Below are positions 1 to 6,211 of a stretch of DNA of 23,437 nt, one piece after another. A program made the position numbers and the translations under genes. The stretch's first letter is position 1. Each line of letters opens with the position of its first letter. Source of the DNA: a virus. The stretch lies in IMG/VR virus record IMGVR_UViG_3300008108_001772, positions 1 to 23,437 of that record, one strand, 5' to 3'. The notes beneath the pieces were generated by a model. It had not been told where the DNA came from and made no database searches. It saw only the letters and a list, made by a program, of their open reading frames with translations.

Positions 1-382
1 TATCGTAGGAAACACCTTTGTTTGGTTTGATTCCTTTAAACGACATCCATTCTTTGATAGATTGCCATAGATAGGGAGTACCTTCTTTGTGACCGCCTTT
101 TGTCGGCTTACGTCCAAACTCTACTTGCTCCCAATAATCTTCCATTAGGAAAGTAATCAGTAAGGAAGTAGGAGTTTGAGTTATTTCGCCAGGTTGAATT
201 GATTGCTTTAACGAACTCGATGCGTTGGCGTTCTTATTGTCCAACTCCTTACGCATCAAATTAACCGCTTTATTGCTCCACTCAGCGATTATCTGTTGTA
301 ATAGGGATGATTCTTCCGTGAAAAGGTTTTTGTCCTCTCCTAAACGATTTATAAGGTCATTTATGGGAATAGTCTTAGCCAA
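1..382 (-). CDS. Phage virion-associated protein, 3' end cut by the window
   Basis: I found this open frame by translating the reverse strand past the endolysin stop. It runs without a stop for 127 codons to the window edge, so the C-terminus is missing. The best start is a TTG at 382 (then AKTIPINDL). An upstream in-frame stop lies five codons earlier and no ATG is available, and the start overlaps the endolysin stop by 8 nt. The N-terminal half is helical with a charged segment. The C-terminal part reads EDYWEQVEFGRKPTKGG and then TPYLWQSIKEWM. This resembles the tail/neck proteins of about 150 residues common in Bacteroidota phages, where a 'YW..v..GrkP' stretch recurs. I assign it to the virion set by that resemblance and by position. 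Its exact role (neck, tail terminator or other) is not visible. Confidence 0.7.
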   Translation of the reverse strand, partial: MAKTIPINDLINRLGEDKNLFTEESSLLQQIIAEWSNKAVNLMRKELDNKNANASSSLKQSIQPGEITQTPTSLLITFLMEDYWEQVEFGRKPTKGGHKEGTPYLWQSIKEWMSFKGIKPNKGVSYD

Positions 383-995
383 TGAGATTGAAGTGTATTA
401 GTTCGCCACTTGTAAAATGTTTTATTACCTCTTTCCAATACGCATCAGGTACAACTTGACAACCTGCACTCCATCGGTCTACTATACTCCCTGCTCCTGC
501 TCTGTGGAAATTAATACCAAACAACCCATTTTGAGTTTTGGTTTTATCAATTACACCATCTTTGTTACCATCTCGATAAATATCAATAGCCTTAATCTGT
601 TTAAAATATGGCATACCTAACCAAAGGGACTTCCAATTGGATGAAGTTACAAATTGGTGTGACCATAGATATTGAGCAGGTATTGCGATTGCCGTTCCTG
701 TTACGCCTCCGTGTGTGATTGGGTTTTGAACATAGAATTTCCCTGCGGTTGTTGAACACGGAACGATTGATACAACACGCTCGTTAACAATTACCAATAA
801 AAAATCATCGAATGTGTTTGTTAATTTATCATCTGTACGTACAAAAACTAAACTCTTAGGTGTCCATATCCATCTTTTAACTGAGAAATAGTTTTGCACC
901 CACTCGTTTGCAGCGTCCAATGTCTTTTGACCGATTACTCCATCGACCTTTAAATTATATCCCCGTTGGTTTAGAAATGTTTGAACGCTTTTCAT
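375..995 (-). CDS. Probable endolysin: peptidoglycan-binding repeat plus YkuD-like catalytic domain
   Basis: The 206-residue protein begins with a short peptidoglycan-binding type 1 motif (residues 1-30, VQTFLNQRGYN..VDGVIGQKTLDA). The rest is a beta-rich domain ending in H164, then S176-A-G-C179-Q. This matches the H...SxGC signature of L,D-transpeptidase (YkuD)-type cysteine enzymes. C179 would be the nucleophile and H164 its partner. Residues 142-150 (DGNKDGVID) form an EF-hand/dockerin-like Ca2+ loop. There is no signal peptide, so export would need a holin; small membrane proteins that could serve lie upstream in the same array. Likely role: cleaving host cell-wall crosslinks at lysis. 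The start overlaps the DUF3310 gene by 41 nt. The alternative is a virion-associated wall hydrolase. The wall-active role is fairly secure; the exact bond cut is not. Confidence 0.72.
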   Translation of the reverse strand: MKSVQTFLNQRGYNLKVDGVIGQKTLDAANEWVQNYFSVKRWIWTPKSLVFVRTDDKLTNTFDDFLLVIVNERVVSIVPCSTTAGKFYVQNPITHGGVTGTAIAIPAQYLWSHQFVTSSNWKSLWLGMPYFKQIKAIDIYRDGNKDGVIDKTKTQNGLFGINFHRAGAGSIVDRWSAGCQVVPDAYWKEVIKHFTSGELIHFNLIG

Positions 996-1200
996 ACAAC
1001 TCCATTGTTTTATTTAAATAGTAAGAGGCTTTAAGTAAATCCGTTTTACCGCCTTTCATATCATACCGCCAAACGTACTTTATTACATTTCCGATTGTGT
1101 ACGCTTCATCAGGTGGTAGTCCTTTAATAGCGGTTAATATGGCATCCATTGCCTCGATTTCGCCTTTGTTGTAGTGGCTTGGTTTATTTACGATATCCAT
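955..1200 (-). CDS. DUF3310 (SaV-like) small phage protein
   Basis: This 81-residue protein carries the family hallmarks: an N-terminal NKPSHYN motif, a central GNVIKYVWRYDMKGG stretch and a following helix (DLLKASYYLNK). Proteins of this DUF3310 type are widespread in phages and are often labelled 'nucleotide kinase', but they are too short to contain a kinase fold and no P-loop is present. I therefore keep the neutral name. The gene overlaps its upstream neighbour by 13 nt and the endolysin start by 41 nt, so it is translated within the same array. Its place among virion and lysis genes rather than replication genes is slightly unusual. Confidence 0.85.
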   Translation of the reverse strand: MDIVNKPSHYNKGEIEAMDAILTAIKGLPPDEAYTIGNVIKYVWRYDMKGGKTDLLKASYYLNKTMELYEKRSNISKPTGI

Positions 1201-1418
1201 TGCTCCACAAAAGTATTAATATCCATCGTAATTAGTAACATTTGACCGCCTTTAAAAAGCACATTAGTATAATCGTAGTTGGCAATTGCTCCCGAAACAT
1301 CGTCTAAATTGATGTATCCGTCCTCTAATACTTCGACAATATCCGCACCTAATCCAACCTCTTTGTAAATGTCGTCTTGTTTTTCTTGGTGTACGATTTC
1401 TACCTTTAAGATTCTCAT
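1188..1418 (-). CDS. Hypothetical protein, 76 aa
   Basis: I do not recognise this protein. The 76 residues are acidic with no membrane segment. An N-terminal strand (MRILKVEIVHQ) is followed by a region rich in D and E. The start ATG overlaps the metallophosphoesterase stop as ATGA (1415-1418), which supports both the start and coupled translation. The 3' end overlaps the DUF3310 gene by 13 nt. Confidence 0.7.
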   Translation of the reverse strand: MRILKVEIVHQEKQDDIYKEVGLGADIVEVLEDGYINLDDVSGAIANYDYTNVLFKGGQMLLITMDINTFVEQWIS

Positions 1419-2401
1419 ATTATTTTGCCGTTAATAATCTTCATATTGTTAACGTGGAATGTCAAATCTTGGTTAACATCTACACAAGCGAATCCGTGAC
1501 TCCATTTGGTATAAGCATAAGGTCTGTAATCGGGTGAAAGAGTGCAAAGACAACCCATTGACCAAACACCAGTAGATTCTCCGTTGATATTGTTTTCTGA
1601 GTGGTGGGATACTTGGTGGTTGTGTCCGAAGATAGTAGAAGATTTAGCCTTTAAGAACATACCTCTTGCAGGGTTAACGGGTGAGAATACACTCTCTCCC
1701 ATTTCGTGTCCGTGTAATACGTTCAATTTACCTAATTTAATTATCTCACGATTAACCAAGTTTATCTTAAACTCGCTCAATCCTAATAGGTTTTCAAACT
1801 TCAAATTATCAACATCGCTAAACTCTTTAGCGTTGCGTAATAAGTAGTTTCTTACCCTTTCCTCGTGATTGCCTAACTTGTAGTAAATCGGTATAATTGG
1901 GAATAGTTCACGCAAGTATGCAAAAAAGGTCTTAGTCATCTCGATTTCCTCACGAAGTGATGGCATCCCAACCTCTTTAATAAATGAAGATACTGGGTAG
2001 CAGTCCATAATATCTCCGTTTAAAACTATACAATCTACATCATTGTTTAATCCCCATTCTAAGGCAGTAGACAAAGCGTCCATATCGTGGTAGGGTATGT
2101 GAATATCGGATAGGATTAGATAACGTCCCTCGTTTAAGTGAACGTTAATCATCTCTTTGTTGTAAGAGAATACCTTGAGTTTTTCTAACCCCTCTTGAAT
2201 TGTTGATTTATTAGTAACCAATGATTTGTCTTTTAAATATTTCAAATTTCTCTTACCGCTAACCCCTTTCTGATATCGAATATAATAGCGTACCGATTCA
2301 ATGCTTTTAAATTGTGGATTTTCTTCTAAGATTAATTTTGCAAGTGTGCGATTAGGTGCATCGGGGTACTTCTCTAAGTACGATTTAATTATCTCTTTCA
2401 T
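1415..2401 (-). CDS. Calcineurin-like metallophosphoesterase, 328 aa
   Basis: All five metal-binding blocks of the calcineurin-like superfamily are present, numbering from the ATG at 2401: D-I-H at 99-101 (SDIHIPYHD), GD at 129-130 (NGDIMD), GNHE at 177-180, HGH at 230-232 and GHNH at 259-262. The enzyme should be a two-metal phosphoesterase or nuclease. The first 60 residues form a helical region (TLAKLILEENP..SIESVRYYIRYQKG) that resembles a helix-turn-helix, suggesting a DNA-interacting N-terminus. I chose ATG 2401 over an upstream alternative because it overlaps the preceding stop as ATGA. Substrate is unknown. Phage relatives may act in DNA metabolism, but here the gene sits in the virion/lysis array. 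Confidence 0.9.
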   Translation of the reverse strand: MKEIIKSYLEKYPDAPNRTLAKLILEENPQFKSIESVRYYIRYQKGVSGKRNLKYLKDKSLVTNKSTIQEGLEKLKVFSYNKEMINVHLNEGRYLILSDIHIPYHDMDALSTALEWGLNNDVDCIVLNGDIMDCYPVSSFIKEVGMPSLREEIEMTKTFFAYLRELFPIIPIYYKLGNHEERVRNYLLRNAKEFSDVDNLKFENLLGLSEFKINLVNREIIKLGKLNVLHGHEMGESVFSPVNPARGMFLKAKSSTIFGHNHQVSHHSENNINGESTGVWSMGCLCTLSPDYRPYAYTKWSHGFACVDVNQDLTFHVNNMKIINGKII

Positions 2402-2733
2402 AAAAATATTGCCATAAGAGTTACCAATATCGCCCACATTCCTACTCCTTTTATGACATCTTTCTGTAATGAAATAGTGTTATTACGATTTTGAATTTCA
2501 ACACCTAATGAATCCGTCTTAATTTCAAGACGCTCAATTACAGAATCTTGGTAGTTAATAATAATAGAATCAGCCTTAACCAATTTGTTTAATCGGATTA
2601 CATCTCTACGAGCATTAGCACCCTTTACCAAGTACTTATTGGCGTTCGATACTATCGAGGTATCTATGCAGATTAATTGCCCGTTTAAGCCCATCGGAAT
2701 CACGGCTAAAAGTATCAATATATAACGTGTCAT
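2398..2733 (-). CDS. Small secreted or membrane coiled-coil protein, possibly spanin-like
   Basis: The 111-residue protein has an N-terminal signal-peptide-like segment (MTRYILILLAVIPMGLNGQ). A central helical region rich in I, D and E (about residues 45-95) follows, then a hydrophobic C-terminus (GMWAILVTLMAIFL) that could span a membrane. The gene overlaps the 3' end of the previous small membrane protein gene by 98 nt in another frame, which recalls Rz/Rz1 nesting. There is no lipobox at the signal peptide end, so it is not a standard outer-membrane spanin lipoprotein. I infer a role in lysis or in the envelope from topology and from the endolysin 1.4 kb downstream; this is not proven. Confidence 0.6.
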   Translation of the reverse strand: MTRYILILLAVIPMGLNGQLICIDTSIVSNANKYLVKGANARRDVIRLNKLVKADSIIINYQDSVIERLEIKTDSLGVEIQNRNNTISLQKDVIKGVGMWAILVTLMAIFL

Positions 2734-2908
2734 ATTTTAAGAGCGTTTGACGAACTTTCTTCCACTTAGTTATACTATCAGTCCACTTTATTATTTGAGT
2801 GTCTGTAGTGTGCTTATAATGCGTTATTTCACGCTTTATAAAACAATTATACAGGCACAACGCAAGAATCAGCCAAATAAGGAACTTGTATAGAGAAGTT
2901 AATTGCAT
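2636..2908 (-). CDS. Small membrane-anchored protein, possibly inner spanin-like
   Basis: The 90-residue protein starts with one clear transmembrane helix (residues 6-25, YKFLIWLILALCLYNC) followed by a charged soluble part (KREITHYKH..ITKWKKVRQTLLKYDTLYIDTF). This is the topology of an inner-membrane spanin, but no family motif is visible. Its last 98 nt are shared with the next gene in a different frame, and its first 62 nt overlap the end of the broken tail-completion gene. The C-terminal 25 residues may therefore be constrained mostly by the overlap. Confidence that it is expressed is moderate; the spanin idea is an inference. Confidence 0.55.
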   Translation of the reverse strand: MQLTSLYKFLIWLILALCLYNCFIKREITHYKHTTDTQIIKWTDSITKWKKVRQTLLKYDTLYIDTFSRDSDGLKRAINLHRYLDSIERQ

Positions 2909-3032
2909 ATCCTGCTAATATATCTGTGCGTGAATCGTATAATGGTGAGGCGTTTTGATTGACTACTAATTGCCAAACTTCGTTTTGGTATTCAGAATCC
3001 AACAATGCAAATATATCACCTACTCTATGTTT
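2847..3032 (-). pseudogene. C-terminal fragment of a tail-completion-type protein, out of frame with its N-terminus
   Basis: This open stretch has no ATG. It reads as 61 codons ending in a natural-looking C-terminus: VGDIFALLDSEYQ, then VWQLVVNQN, then YDSRTDILAGY and IQVPYLADSCVVPV. The motif 'AGY.i.f.i..PY...C' resembles the C-terminus of the roughly 140-residue tail-completion (tail-terminator-type) proteins of Bacteroidota phages. The matching N-terminus lies just upstream in another frame (3133-3020). Joining them needs a -1 shift near 3035-3020, and the middle of the protein seems to be missing. A TTG at 3005 after AGGTG could act as a start, but a stand-alone 52-residue product is less likely. 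Confidence 0.5.
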
Positions 3033-3133
3033 TCAACGGTTAGATTACTTTGTTGACCCACTCCGAACTTTCCCACCATCTTGTGGCTTTCGGCTTGAGT
3101 TTGAATTTTTGCGATTATTTGGTTTAGCGTCAT
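3020..3133 (-). pseudogene. N-terminal fragment of a tail-completion-type protein
   Basis: The 37-codon frame starts at ATG 3133 (MTLNQIIAKIQTQAESHKMV) and stops at TAG 3022-3020. Starts of the form 'MTLNQII..I.t...SHK' are, from memory, typical of tail-completion proteins that follow the head-completion gene in Bacteroidota phages. The expected position (just after the portal and DUF6712-like genes) also fits. The frame ends far too early for that family (about 140 residues). A likely continuation is the -1 frame at 3032-2847. The frame overlaps the 49-residue ORF at 3194-3045 by 89 nt. The family link is from pattern recognition and needs a profile search. Confidence 0.5.
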
Positions 3134-3194
3134 TTAGAAATTTGATTAGTTTGGCTTCGTTATTTTTCTGCCATTTATTCGTGCGGATAGTCAT
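3045..3194 (-). CDS. Small basic hypothetical protein, 49 aa
   Basis: From ATG 3194 the frame gives a 49-residue, strongly basic protein: a helical start (WQKNNEAKLIKFLNDAK), then an S/N/K-rich tail ending GKVRSGSTK. The frame extends further upstream, but that part is only the shadow of the head-completion gene, so I start it at 3194, which overlaps the previous stop by 20 nt. It shares 89 nt with the N-terminal fragment at 3133-3020 in another frame. One of the two may therefore be non-coding. Function unknown. Confidence 0.45.
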   Translation of the reverse strand: MTIRTNKWQKNNEAKLIKFLNDAKPNNRKNSNSSRKPQDGGKVRSGSTK

Positions 3195-3732
3195 AGTTCC
3201 AATAGCAATTATCCATATCGTCACCCAAGTAAAAACCACCATAAAAAGATGTGTTGGTAGGTCGAATCGTATCAAATCCGCTTCCAGGATTGAGAAACAA
3301 TGGATATGTGTTAGTGTTTTCACGAAGATAATCTCTTAATCGGTTAGCGTAATATTCAGCCTTATCACGAAATCGCTTTTCAATCATTGTTAACTCGTCT
3401 ATACTTACCGCTCTTGCGTTTTCTGCCTCTCTTGCTGCTACGCTCTTATTCATCAATTTAAACGTCATAGGAAGCATAGATTCAGTAATTGTATAATACT
3501 TCAAACACGGAGCAATATATGAATCTAAAAGCGTTGTATTTACGTTTGTCAAAGTACCTGCAAATGCTTGAGTTTGTAACTCATCATACAAACCCGAACC
3601 AATGATATCACGAATATAAATCTCTTGAGCCTCTTTAATAGCAGATTTTAGAAGTTTATCGTCAACATTCTCGTTGATTGCGGAGTTATCCTTAAGGTAG
3701 GAGGTGCTTATAAAATATACGAAGTTGCTCAT
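3175..3732 (-). CDS. Head-completion/connector-type protein (DUF6712-like)
   Basis: The 185-residue protein follows the portal with an ATGA overlap (3729-3732). Its layout matches the small head-tail connector proteins of Bacteroidota phages. The N-terminus (SYLKDNSAINENVDDKLL) leads into an amphipathic helix (IKEAQEIYIRDIIGSGLYDELQ), then 'YIAPCLKYYTITESM' and a helical segment with many charged residues. The C-terminus is aromatic and acidic (residues 165-185). The role inferred is closing the portal vertex and docking the tail. I see no enzymatic motif. The family name is from memory of this pattern; the connector role is supported mainly by position and size. Confidence 0.68.
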   Translation of the reverse strand: MSNFVYFISTSYLKDNSAINENVDDKLLKSAIKEAQEIYIRDIIGSGLYDELQTQAFAGTLTNVNTTLLDSYIAPCLKYYTITESMLPMTFKLMNKSVAAREAENARAVSIDELTMIEKRFRDKAEYYANRLRDYLRENTNTYPLFLNPGSGFDTIRPTNTSFYGGFYLGDDMDNCYWNYDYPHE

Positions 3733-5447
3733 TTCTTTCTAATCATTACCTTTTGTTGCCACAAATGTCTGCATTGTGGAGTTGTTGTGTCTGTATTAGG
3801 GTTGTGATACCATCCACCTCTACGCTTCCATACATCATATCCCAACTCTGCACTCATTTGGTTGATGTCTTCACGGCTGAATACCTTGTTAGATTCTACT
3901 ATTTTACGGCAAAAATCACGAGATGTTGGTAGTAATATACCGCCCTCAATACCTGGTGCTTTTTCGTACTGATATCTTACCACTAATTCAGTAGTCAATC
4001 CCTTAATTAAATCCCTACCCTTTGCAGTAATTTTATATCCGTTCATTTCGGGAGCAAGTCTATCGGATTTAATCAACTCGGTTAGTGCATCCATTACGTT
4101 TTGTGCAGGTTGCTTTGTTAAGTTAACCAAGTCACCTGTTTGTAAACCTGGATTCTCTGCTAATATGTTTAGAATCGCTTTATTCAAAGCATCACCAAAC
4201 TCAAACTTTACTTCCTCGTATAAGTCCGCAGATTCTCCGTACTTGGCAAATACTTGTAAATCACGCTCATCATCCCATCCGAATGGGTTTTGTGAGGATA
4301 GTTTTACTTTGGTTTCAAATCCTAATTCTTTTCTAACTTCTTCTCTGTCTATAATTCCTGCGGTAAATAGTTCTTGGTAGTTGATACCTAATGGTGGTTT
4401 GTTTTTGCTTCGCAGTTGTACTGGTGCGATGTATTCAAATAAATAAGTCAAAGCATCATCCAACTTTTTTTGTCTTGGTTCAACATAGGAAGATTGAAAC
4501 ATCTCATACGCTTCGATTAGTTCGCTTCTACCGCCTAATTGACCCTCCACACGAACACCAAACAACATAGGAGAGTTAACCTTGTGCGATACAAAAATCT
4601 CTTGTTGAACGGTCTTATTTAAGATGTCGAATTGTTTGTCAAAATCACTTGGTTGTAGGTTGTTAACTATGCTTTCCTTTTCATTGGGGTCGTTGTACTG
4701 AATAATCAATCCACCTGCGTTATCCGTACCAGTATAGTTTTTCTTTAATGCTCTTTCGGTCTTTCTCGCTTCTTCAGGTGTTGGATAACCCTTGAACATT
4801 TGGATAAGCGTTTGAGCCGAAAATCCGTTTTTTATTGAGTTTAAATGCCAATTAGAAATCTCCGTGTCTATCTCAATATACTTTAATCCACCTACATAGT
4901 CGGGTAAAGGATAGATTCCTTGTCCTGCTCTATATAGTTGGCAATAGTACAACTGCTTAGATTCACGAGTGATAGGGTTAAATGGGGTGTATTCGATTAT
5001 CTCACATTTTCTATCTGACCAATCCTCACAAAATGCAAATTTATCGTCTAATGTTTTACGGACTTTTTGAAAAGGCAAGTGGTAAATCTCGGATATCTTT
5101 TGTTTATCACGTGACCATATAATTTCCATTGCAAATCCATTGAACAATTCTAAGTCATCGGCTACCTTTGCTTTTAGTTCGTCTAAACTCTCGTACGCAT
5201 TGATAGATTCAACCTTTTGTTGAGCCTTTGCAATTATAGCGGTATCTTGTCCTTTGATTGACGTACCTACCCCTGCAACATAAGATGCTTTAGCCGAAAC
5301 AATAGCGTTATGTTTAGGGCTTTTATTGTACATTTCAATGAGAAATTCAGGGTAAAGGTTGTCTTCTCCAAATGTATAGATACCCTTTGCCTTATTCTCT
5401 TTGAAAGCAGGTAGTTTATTGTCGTGAAAATTAATCCGATGAAACAT
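3729..5447 (-). CDS. Portal protein with a fused C-terminal domain
   Basis: The 572-residue protein starts like SPP1/Mu-type portals of Bacteroidota phages (YTFGEDNLYPEFLIEMYNKSPKHNAIVSAKASYVAGVG). An alpha/beta core and a long helical segment follow, around 'NSPMLFGVRVEGQLGGRSELIEAYEMFQ'. Twelve copies would form the ring through which DNA enters the capsid. The last 150 residues look like an added module: a winged-helix-like stretch (PGLQTGDLVNLTKQPAQNVMDALTELI) and then TSRDFCRKIV..RRGGWYHNP..PQCRHLWQQ, recalling the end of MuF-type minor capsid proteins. I prefer ATG 5447 over the GTG one codon upstream. Oddly for a tailed phage, it lies downstream of the capsid, tail and fibre genes. Confidence 0.85.
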   Translation of the reverse strand: MFHRINFHDNKLPAFKENKAKGIYTFGEDNLYPEFLIEMYNKSPKHNAIVSAKASYVAGVGTSIKGQDTAIIAKAQQKVESINAYESLDELKAKVADDLELFNGFAMEIIWSRDKQKISEIYHLPFQKVRKTLDDKFAFCEDWSDRKCEIIEYTPFNPITRESKQLYYCQLYRAGQGIYPLPDYVGGLKYIEIDTEISNWHLNSIKNGFSAQTLIQMFKGYPTPEEARKTERALKKNYTGTDNAGGLIIQYNDPNEKESIVNNLQPSDFDKQFDILNKTVQQEIFVSHKVNSPMLFGVRVEGQLGGRSELIEAYEMFQSSYVEPRQKKLDDALTYLFEYIAPVQLRSKNKPPLGINYQELFTAGIIDREEVRKELGFETKVKLSSQNPFGWDDERDLQVFAKYGESADLYEEVKFEFGDALNKAILNILAENPGLQTGDLVNLTKQPAQNVMDALTELIKSDRLAPEMNGYKITAKGRDLIKGLTTELVVRYQYEKAPGIEGGILLPTSRDFCRKIVESNKVFSREDINQMSAELGYDVWKRRGGWYHNPNTDTTTPQCRHLWQQKVMIRKK

Positions 5448-5463
5448 CACTTATAAATAGGAT

Positions 5464-5667
5464 TTATTCGATTGTGAAAAAGTTTGATAGGAATTTGCCT
5501 AATCCACCAACTACTGCACACCCTATCATTACGGATGGTTCAGACATATTAAATCCTGCAACCATTATAGACGCAGCAGCCAATGAGTCGCCAAAAATGC
5601 GAATTCTTTTGGGTGTTGGCGAAAAATAACTTTTAAATTTTAGCCTTGTCCTCTGTTTGGTTTGCAT
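5464..5667 (-). CDS. Small membrane protein, holin-like
   Basis: The 67-residue protein has a basic N-terminus (TKQRTRLKFKSYFSPTPKRIR) followed by two weakly hydrophobic stretches (DSLAAASIMVAGFNM and SVMIGCAVVGGLGKFLSNFF). Small proteins with a KRIR..GD start and a GKFL.NFF end recur in Bacteroidota phages and are usually called holin-like or unknown. Together with the membrane protein at 5934-5743 it forms the best holin candidate set here, with the endolysin further downstream. Start ATG 5667 lies inside the end of the 38-residue basic gene (28-nt overlap). Confidence 0.6.
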   Translation of the reverse strand: MQTKQRTRLKFKSYFSPTPKRIRIFGDSLAAASIMVAGFNMSEPSVMIGCAVVGGLGKFLSNFFTIE

Positions 5668-5756
5668 GATTTGTGTTTGTTAATGTGTTTTGTATGTCTG
5701 CCTAATTTGCGTTTTGGCTTTTTACGGAATAGTACTACTACTTTAGCCTTTGCCAT
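5640..5756 (-). CDS. 38-residue highly basic phage protein
   Basis: This gene is easy to miss by length. ATG 5756 lies inside the last codons of the preceding membrane protein gene (14-nt overlap), and the TAA at 5642-5640 lies inside the start of the next one. The product is extremely basic (18 K/R of 38), with a short strand (MAKAKVVVLF), K/R/H-rich middle and an RGQG terminus. Very small basic proteins ending in a 'YRGQG' type motif are a recurrent feature of Bacteroidota phage late regions; their function is unknown. The overlap pattern on both sides suggests coupled translation. Nucleic-acid binding is plausible from charge only. Confidence 0.65.
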   Translation of the reverse strand: MAKAKVVVLFRKKPKRKLGRHTKHINKHKSCKPNRGQG

Positions 5757-5934
5757 CGATTTGCTTAATTTTTCTTATGTAGTAAATAATCGCAAACAAA
5801 CCGCTCACTATCCCCACAATGGCTAATACAAACGCTGCAACTGGCTGCCAAGTTTGGCTGAAATGTATTATCGTAGCACTTCCACTTATTCCTGTGGCAA
5901 TTGCTGCGGTGGTGTCGTTATCTAAGTGTTTCAT
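5743..5934 (-). CDS. Small two-helix membrane protein, holin-like
   Basis: The 63-residue protein has one moderately hydrophobic stretch (about residues 9-26, TAAIATGISGSATIIHF) and one strong transmembrane helix (about 31-53, VAAFVLAIVGIVSGLFAIIYYI). It ends in a basic tail (RKIKQIDGKG). Two helices with a charged tail fit a class II holin, which would release the endolysin or disrupt the inner membrane. No holin family motif is certain. The start ATG shares its first base with the stop of the upstream gene at 5934. Confidence 0.6.
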   Translation of the reverse strand: MKHLDNDTTAAIATGISGSATIIHFSQTWQPVAAFVLAIVGIVSGLFAIIYYIRKIKQIDGKG

Positions 5935-6155
5935 TAGTATGGAAATGGTGGTGATGGTTTAGGTACATATTCGGCTTCGGGTAGTTCTAATATCCAAGCC
6001 CATTCGGTTTGTGATACTGTTTCTTTTTGTTGGTCGCTAAAAAATGTGAACCAAATATCATTAATGTCTTGAACACAATTAAAACACTCGTAAGGTGCGA
6101 AGTGTTTACCTTGTATTTGTTCGTAGATTTCGGGGGTTAAAATGTAGCCTATCAT
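5934..6155 (-). CDS. Hypothetical protein next to the receptor-binding gene, 73 aa
   Basis: This 73-residue acidic, aromatic protein starts MIGYILTPE and ends PKPSPPFPY. Proteins with this start and the 'FNCVQDINDIWFTFFSD' core occur beside tail-fibre genes in Bacteroidota phages, so a small fibre-associated, chaperone or assembly role is possible. No domain is recognised. Its ATG at 6155 overlaps a TAA in the shifted reading frame of the upstream LamG-like gene (TAATG). That is the same junction style used elsewhere here and supports the view that the upstream gene originally ended at that point. Confidence 0.7.
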   Translation of the reverse strand: MIGYILTPEIYEQIQGKHFAPYECFNCVQDINDIWFTFFSDQQKETVSQTEWAWILELPEAEYVPKPSPPFPY

Positions 6156-6211
6156 TATACGTTTCTACTTAAACTTACTTGGAAAGCGTTTACCGCAGTA
6201 TATAAATTAAT
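6155..6211 (-). pseudogene. Out-of-frame original C-terminus of the LamG-like protein
   Basis: In the -1 frame relative to the LamG-like gene, this 57-nt stretch reads INLYTAVNAFQVSLSRNV and then TAA. The pattern 'LYtaV.aFQ..L.R.v' is a common C-terminal ending of LamG-containing tail proteins in Bacteroidota phages. Its stop forms TAATG with the next gene. The annotated frame instead stops at 6190 after QCALIYILR. Relative to the usual ending, about 13-15 residues between 'NKQCA' and 'LYTAV' are absent, so a deletion of about 40 nt with loss of frame is the simplest reading. The exact lost length is an estimate from memory of the family. Confidence 0.55.

Noticed and set aside
955-1200. DUF3310 protein as nucleotide kinase
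   Set aside because: Common label, but the 81-residue protein has no P-loop.
3195-3323. Upstream extension of the 49-residue ORF
   Set aside because: The extra codons are antisense-frame shadow of the head-completion gene; the ATG at 3194 is the natural start.
2959-3339. 126-codon plus-strand open frame
   Set aside because: Composition is rich in C, F and R with no motif, and it lies opposite minus-strand coding genes; it is most likely a shadow.
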